Below, piece by piece: positions 61,717 to 64,000 of a DNA stretch of 64,000 nucleotides. The position numbers and the translations under genes were made by a program. The number at the start of each line of letters is the position of its first letter. The first letter of the stretch is position 1. The DNA comes from Nonlabens spongiae (GTDB lineage: Bacteria > Bacteroidota > Bacteroidia > Flavobacteriales > Flavobacteriaceae), in the NCBI RefSeq assembly GCF_002117125.1, contig NZ_CP019344.1:620001-684000 (forward strand), read 5' to 3'. The notes beneath the pieces are model-generated. The model saw nothing but the letters and a program-made list of their open reading frames with translations. It made no database searches and was not told where the DNA came from.

Positions 61717-63543
61717 TCAAAAATCCAACTCAAATGTCCGCCTCAATAAATCCACGTTTGGATTTTTCTCGACCAATTTTTCATATTTATCCTGATCTGT
61801 GTAGACGTATTTTTTGGTCACCGTTTTATCTACGTCAATTTTGAAGTGGATCGCATAGTTACGCAATTCGCGCTTTATGTAATCCAAGACTTTACCCTGA
61901 TCGCGTTCCAGGTCTTTCTTCATGGAAGAGTTCGGGAATTTAAGGTATATCTCGTTTCCATTAACTTTAGGGGAGTCCACACGTAAAATTCCTGCGAGGA
62001 TCATCTGACCCTGATTTTGCAGGTGCTGGATATATTTATCCCAAACTAAGCTAAACTGCTCTTGTGAAAATGGCTCCTCTGGAAGGTTGTCCTGAGGGAT
62101 TTTATGTTTTTGTTTCTTAGCCTTGACCTCTTTTTTATAGCTGATTCCCTTTAGTGAAGAATTACTGATCTTATTCTTGAGTCGCTCGTTGAGTTGCCTG
62201 CGTTTTTCCTCTATTTCTTGAGTGCTGCTGTCTGATGGCTGGGAATATGATTCTGAGGCGTCAGCAACTGCTGATTTATGATCTGCATGTTGCTCGATTG
62301 ATGAAGAAACGTCTACATTTTCTTGAGCTTCTATTGACGGTGGTTGCTCAGAGTTTGAAGGTGCAGCTTCTTCTTGAGGCGTAGAAGGTTGGGGTAGTTC
62401 CTTTTTTGCCTCAGTTTGTTGAACAGGAGCTTGATCAAATGCCGTGGCAGGAATTATTTGGGTTACCTCATTTTTTTTTTCTCCATCGGTTGTGATGGAG
62501 GCAAGTTGCATAAGCGTAAGTTCGATCAGCAGTCGTGGATTGCGACTCGATCGGTAGTCAAAGTCAGCTTTGTTTGAAATTTCTAAGGCGCGCCTCAGAA
62601 AGCTCAGATCTGTTTTCTGGGACTGCTCGAGGTATTTCTTCTTGGTCACATCTGCAACCTCAAGCAAGCCTATTGTTTTTGGATCTTGACACACCATTAA
62701 ATCTCTAAAATGAGTGGCAAGACCGCTGATGAAATGGTGTCCGTCAAAGCCCTTGGACATGATCACATCATAGTCCACTAAACATTGCGGAATGTTATTC
62801 TCCAGAATCAAATCGGTAAACTTGAAGTAGGTATCGCGATCGAGAACATTCAAATTCTCCGTAACCGCCTGAACGGTCAATTCCTTTCCAGAAAAACTCA
62901 CCACACGATCAAAAATGGAAAGCGAGTCACGCAAGGCGCCATCGGCTTTTTGAGCGATGATTTGTAACGCGTCTTCTTCGGCATTGATACCTTCTCTCTC
63001 GGCAATTCGCTTGAGGTGTTCCCTCATCGCACTTACCGTGATGCGCTTAAAGTCAAATATTTGACAACGAGAAAGTATGGTAGGAATAATTTTGTGTTTC
63101 TCCGTCGTTGCTAGGATGAAAATCGCATGCGCTGGAGGCTCTTCCAGTGTTTTAAGAAAAGCGTTAAAGGCAGCATTAGACAACATGTGCACCTCGTCAA
63201 TAATGTACACCTTATATTTTCCAACCTGTGGCGGGATACGTACCTGATCCACAATCGCCCTGATCTGATCCACACCGTTGTTAGATGCCGCATCCAGCTC
63301 AAAAATGTTGAATGCAAAATCCTCATCGGGATCAAAGTCGCCACTCTCGTGGTTGATTTTTTTGGCCAAAATACGCGCACAAGTCGTTTTACCTACACCG
63401 CGAGGTCCTGTGAATAGAAGTGCCTGTGCCAAGTGATTACTCTCGATGGCATTCTCCAGCGTTTTGGTAATGGCACTCTGACCCACTACATCTTCAAAGG
63501 TCTCGGGACGGTATTTACGAGCAGAAACAATAAATGGCTCCAT
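61717..63543 (-). CDS. dnaX: DNA polymerase III subunit gamma/tau
   Basis: 608 residues. Clamp-loader AAA+ ATPase: 'FIVSARKYRPETFEDVVGQSAITKTLENAI', Walker A 'GPRGVGKTT' (about 46), 'YIIDEVHMLSNAAFNAFLKTLEEPP' (Walker B and SRC region about 115-140), and sensor 'ILATTEKHKIIPTILSRCQIFDF'. The four zinc cysteines normally between Walker A and 'ELDAASNN' are absent; only 'HESGDFDPDEDFAFN' lies there. A disordered Gln/Glu/Ser/Pro-rich linker (about 370-470) precedes a C-terminal domain ('FSLVWDKYIQHLQNQGQMILAGIL'). No gene is coupled to it downstream; the RES/Xre pair follows on the same strand. Confidence 0.96.
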   Translation of the reverse strand: MEPFIVSARKYRPETFEDVVGQSAITKTLENAIESNHLAQALLFTGPRGVGKTTCARILAKKINHESGDFDPDEDFAFNIFELDAASNNGVDQIRAIVDQVRIPPQVGKYKVYIIDEVHMLSNAAFNAFLKTLEEPPAHAIFILATTEKHKIIPTILSRCQIFDFKRITVSAMREHLKRIAEREGINAEEDALQIIAQKADGALRDSLSIFDRVVSFSGKELTVQAVTENLNVLDRDTYFKFTDLILENNIPQCLVDYDVIMSKGFDGHHFISGLATHFRDLMVCQDPKTIGLLEVADVTKKKYLEQSQKTDLSFLRRALEISNKADFDYRSSRNPRLLIELTLMQLASITTDGEKKNEVTQIIPATAFDQAPVQQTEAKKELPQPSTPQEEAAPSNSEQPPSIEAQENVDVSSSIEQHADHKSAVADASESYSQPSDSSTQEIEEKRRQLNERLKNKISNSSLKGISYKKEVKAKKQKHKIPQDNLPEEPFSQEQFSLVWDKYIQHLQNQGQMILAGILRVDSPKVNGNEIYLKFPNSSMKKDLERDQGKVLDYIKRELRNYAIHFKIDVDKTVTKKYVYTDQDKYEKLVEKNPNVDLLRRTFELDF

Positions 63544-63619
63544 GGCGTCAAAGATACTTTGGCGATGGTCGTAATGTCAAAATTATGATCGGTTTTTATG
63601 AACAGAAAATTGTGGATGT

Positions 63620-63689
63620 GGTATGAGGGATTAGGTATGAGGGATTAGTGGATTTGGGGATTAGGGATGTGGGATTAGAGATGCGGTAA
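63620..63689. repeat. Heptanucleotide array (GGGATTA type)
   Basis: Ten 7-bp units in strict register, beginning GGTATGA, GGGATTA, GGTATGA, GGGATTA and drifting to TAGGGAT-type units. It lies between dnaX and the RNase P RNA gene. Confidence 0.9.
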
Positions 63690-63806
63690 TCAGTGGATGT
63701 TGAGTCTAGGCAGTTTGCAGTTGCGATAATAATTGTGTTTGAGAATAAATTTTGAAATGGTGATAAGGAATTATTTGTTGGTGGTAGGCTGCTATGAATA
63801 AAGAAC

Positions 63807-63814
63807 TAACTTTG
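63807..63814 (+). promoter_or_regulatory. Candidate -7 box of rnpB
   Basis: TAACTTTG fits TAnnTTTG just upstream of the conserved RNase P RNA sequence. The nearest TTG (63778-63780) is 26 bp away, longer than usual. Confidence 0.45.
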
Positions 63815-64000
63815 CAGCGGCAGGCCGCCTTATCGCTGTCCGTTTTAGGCGGAGAGAGGAAAGTCCGGACACCGTAGGATACCATAGCGGCTAGCGGCCG
63901 TCGTTTTGTTTTTAAGGAAGCTGGAAATTATTCCGCTTTCGCGAAAGCGAGATAGGACAAGTGCAACAGAAAGCAAGTACAGGTTATGCTGTAGTGAAAC
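63815..64000 (+). ncRNA. rnpB: RNase P RNA, type A, 5' part (truncated by window end)
   Basis: Catalytic RNA that matures tRNA 5' ends. The diagnostic block 'GAGAGGAAAGTCCGGACACC' at about 63854-63873 is the conserved CR I of bacterial RNase P. It is followed by 'GCGGCTAGCGGCCGTC' (P7-P9 region) and 'CAAGTGCAACAGAAAGC' (CR II/III side, about 63959). The sequence between these corresponds to the variable P12 hairpin; in it lies a perfect iterated palindrome (63935-63948). The 3' part is beyond the window. The exact 5' end is inferred from the candidate -7 box. Confidence 0.9.
63935..63948. repeat. Palindrome copy 16 (inside rnpB)
   Basis: Perfect 16-bp form in the variable P12 region of the RNase P RNA gene; the RNA can form a 6-bp stem CGCUUU/AAAGCG with a CGCG loop. 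Confidence 0.95.

Overview
The window looks like a chromosomal segment of a marine-type member of the Flavobacteriaceae (Bacteroidota). The evidence is the gene set: type IX secretion C-terminal sorting domains, DUF5686/carboxypeptidase-regulatory outer-membrane proteins, DUF3810, DUF4834, YfhO, a TamB/TamA pair and a DnaX without zinc cysteines. A few candidate promoters of the Bacteroidota TAnnTTTG type agree. The genus cannot be fixed from sequence alone; the repeated palindrome described below reminds me of Nonlabens/Dokdonia-like genomes, but that is recollection and not evidence.

Layout. 0-9 kb: the 3' end of a large T9SS cargo gene with a tiny membrane protein, a UvrD/PcrA helicase, a LURP-one-like protein, an RDD protein, an S41 peptidase, a short SSB, glutaminase and a SET-domain protein. 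9-15 kb: an outer-membrane-type protein, a repeat-filled intergenic region, and two tandem secreted amidohydrolases carrying three domains. 15-24 kb: an accessory belt with a frameshifted YcxB-like gene, a gene remnant, an AT-rich class 2 OLD nuclease plus UvrD-type helicase pair (Gabija-like antiphage system), and a DNA2/NAM7-like helicase with a nuclease-like tail broken by two frameshifts. 24-32 kb: DUF3810, an acetyltransferase and an outer membrane protein on one strand; then DUF4834, YfhO, a glycosyltransferase and a polysaccharide flippase on the other, a surface-polysaccharide cluster. 32-43 kb: an Arg/Ser-rich secreted protein, a minimal T9SS-tail protein, a DUF5686 protein, SmpB, a DUF6503-type lipoprotein, an RDD protein, a 2OG-Fe oxygenase, alanine dehydrogenase and two methyltransferases. 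43-51 kb: TamB and TamA-like genes in an operon. 51-55 kb: a DUF4287/DUF5655 protein, a PadR regulator with its target gene and a probable operator, and an AT-rich gene that fuses a tyrosine-recombinase fold lacking its catalytic residues to a HEPN-like C-terminus. 55-64 kb: an exo/endonuclease-phosphatase, an acyl-CoA thioesterase, a tightly coupled pdxH-sixA-ppk1-ppx operon, a Xre/RES toxin-antitoxin pair, dnaX, and the 5' part of the RNase P RNA gene running off the window.

Two window-wide sequence signals stand out. A perfect 14-bp palindrome, GCTTTCGCGAAAGC, occurs 15 times, plus one 12-bp copy and a one-mismatch copy. It lies between genes, inside genes in all three reading frames, and inside the RNase P RNA gene. 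It is absent from both AT-rich accessory segments. Separately, many intergenic gaps hold short tandem arrays with a strict 7-bp period but a different unit sequence at each place. I saw no tRNA, rRNA, insertion sequence or CRISPR array.
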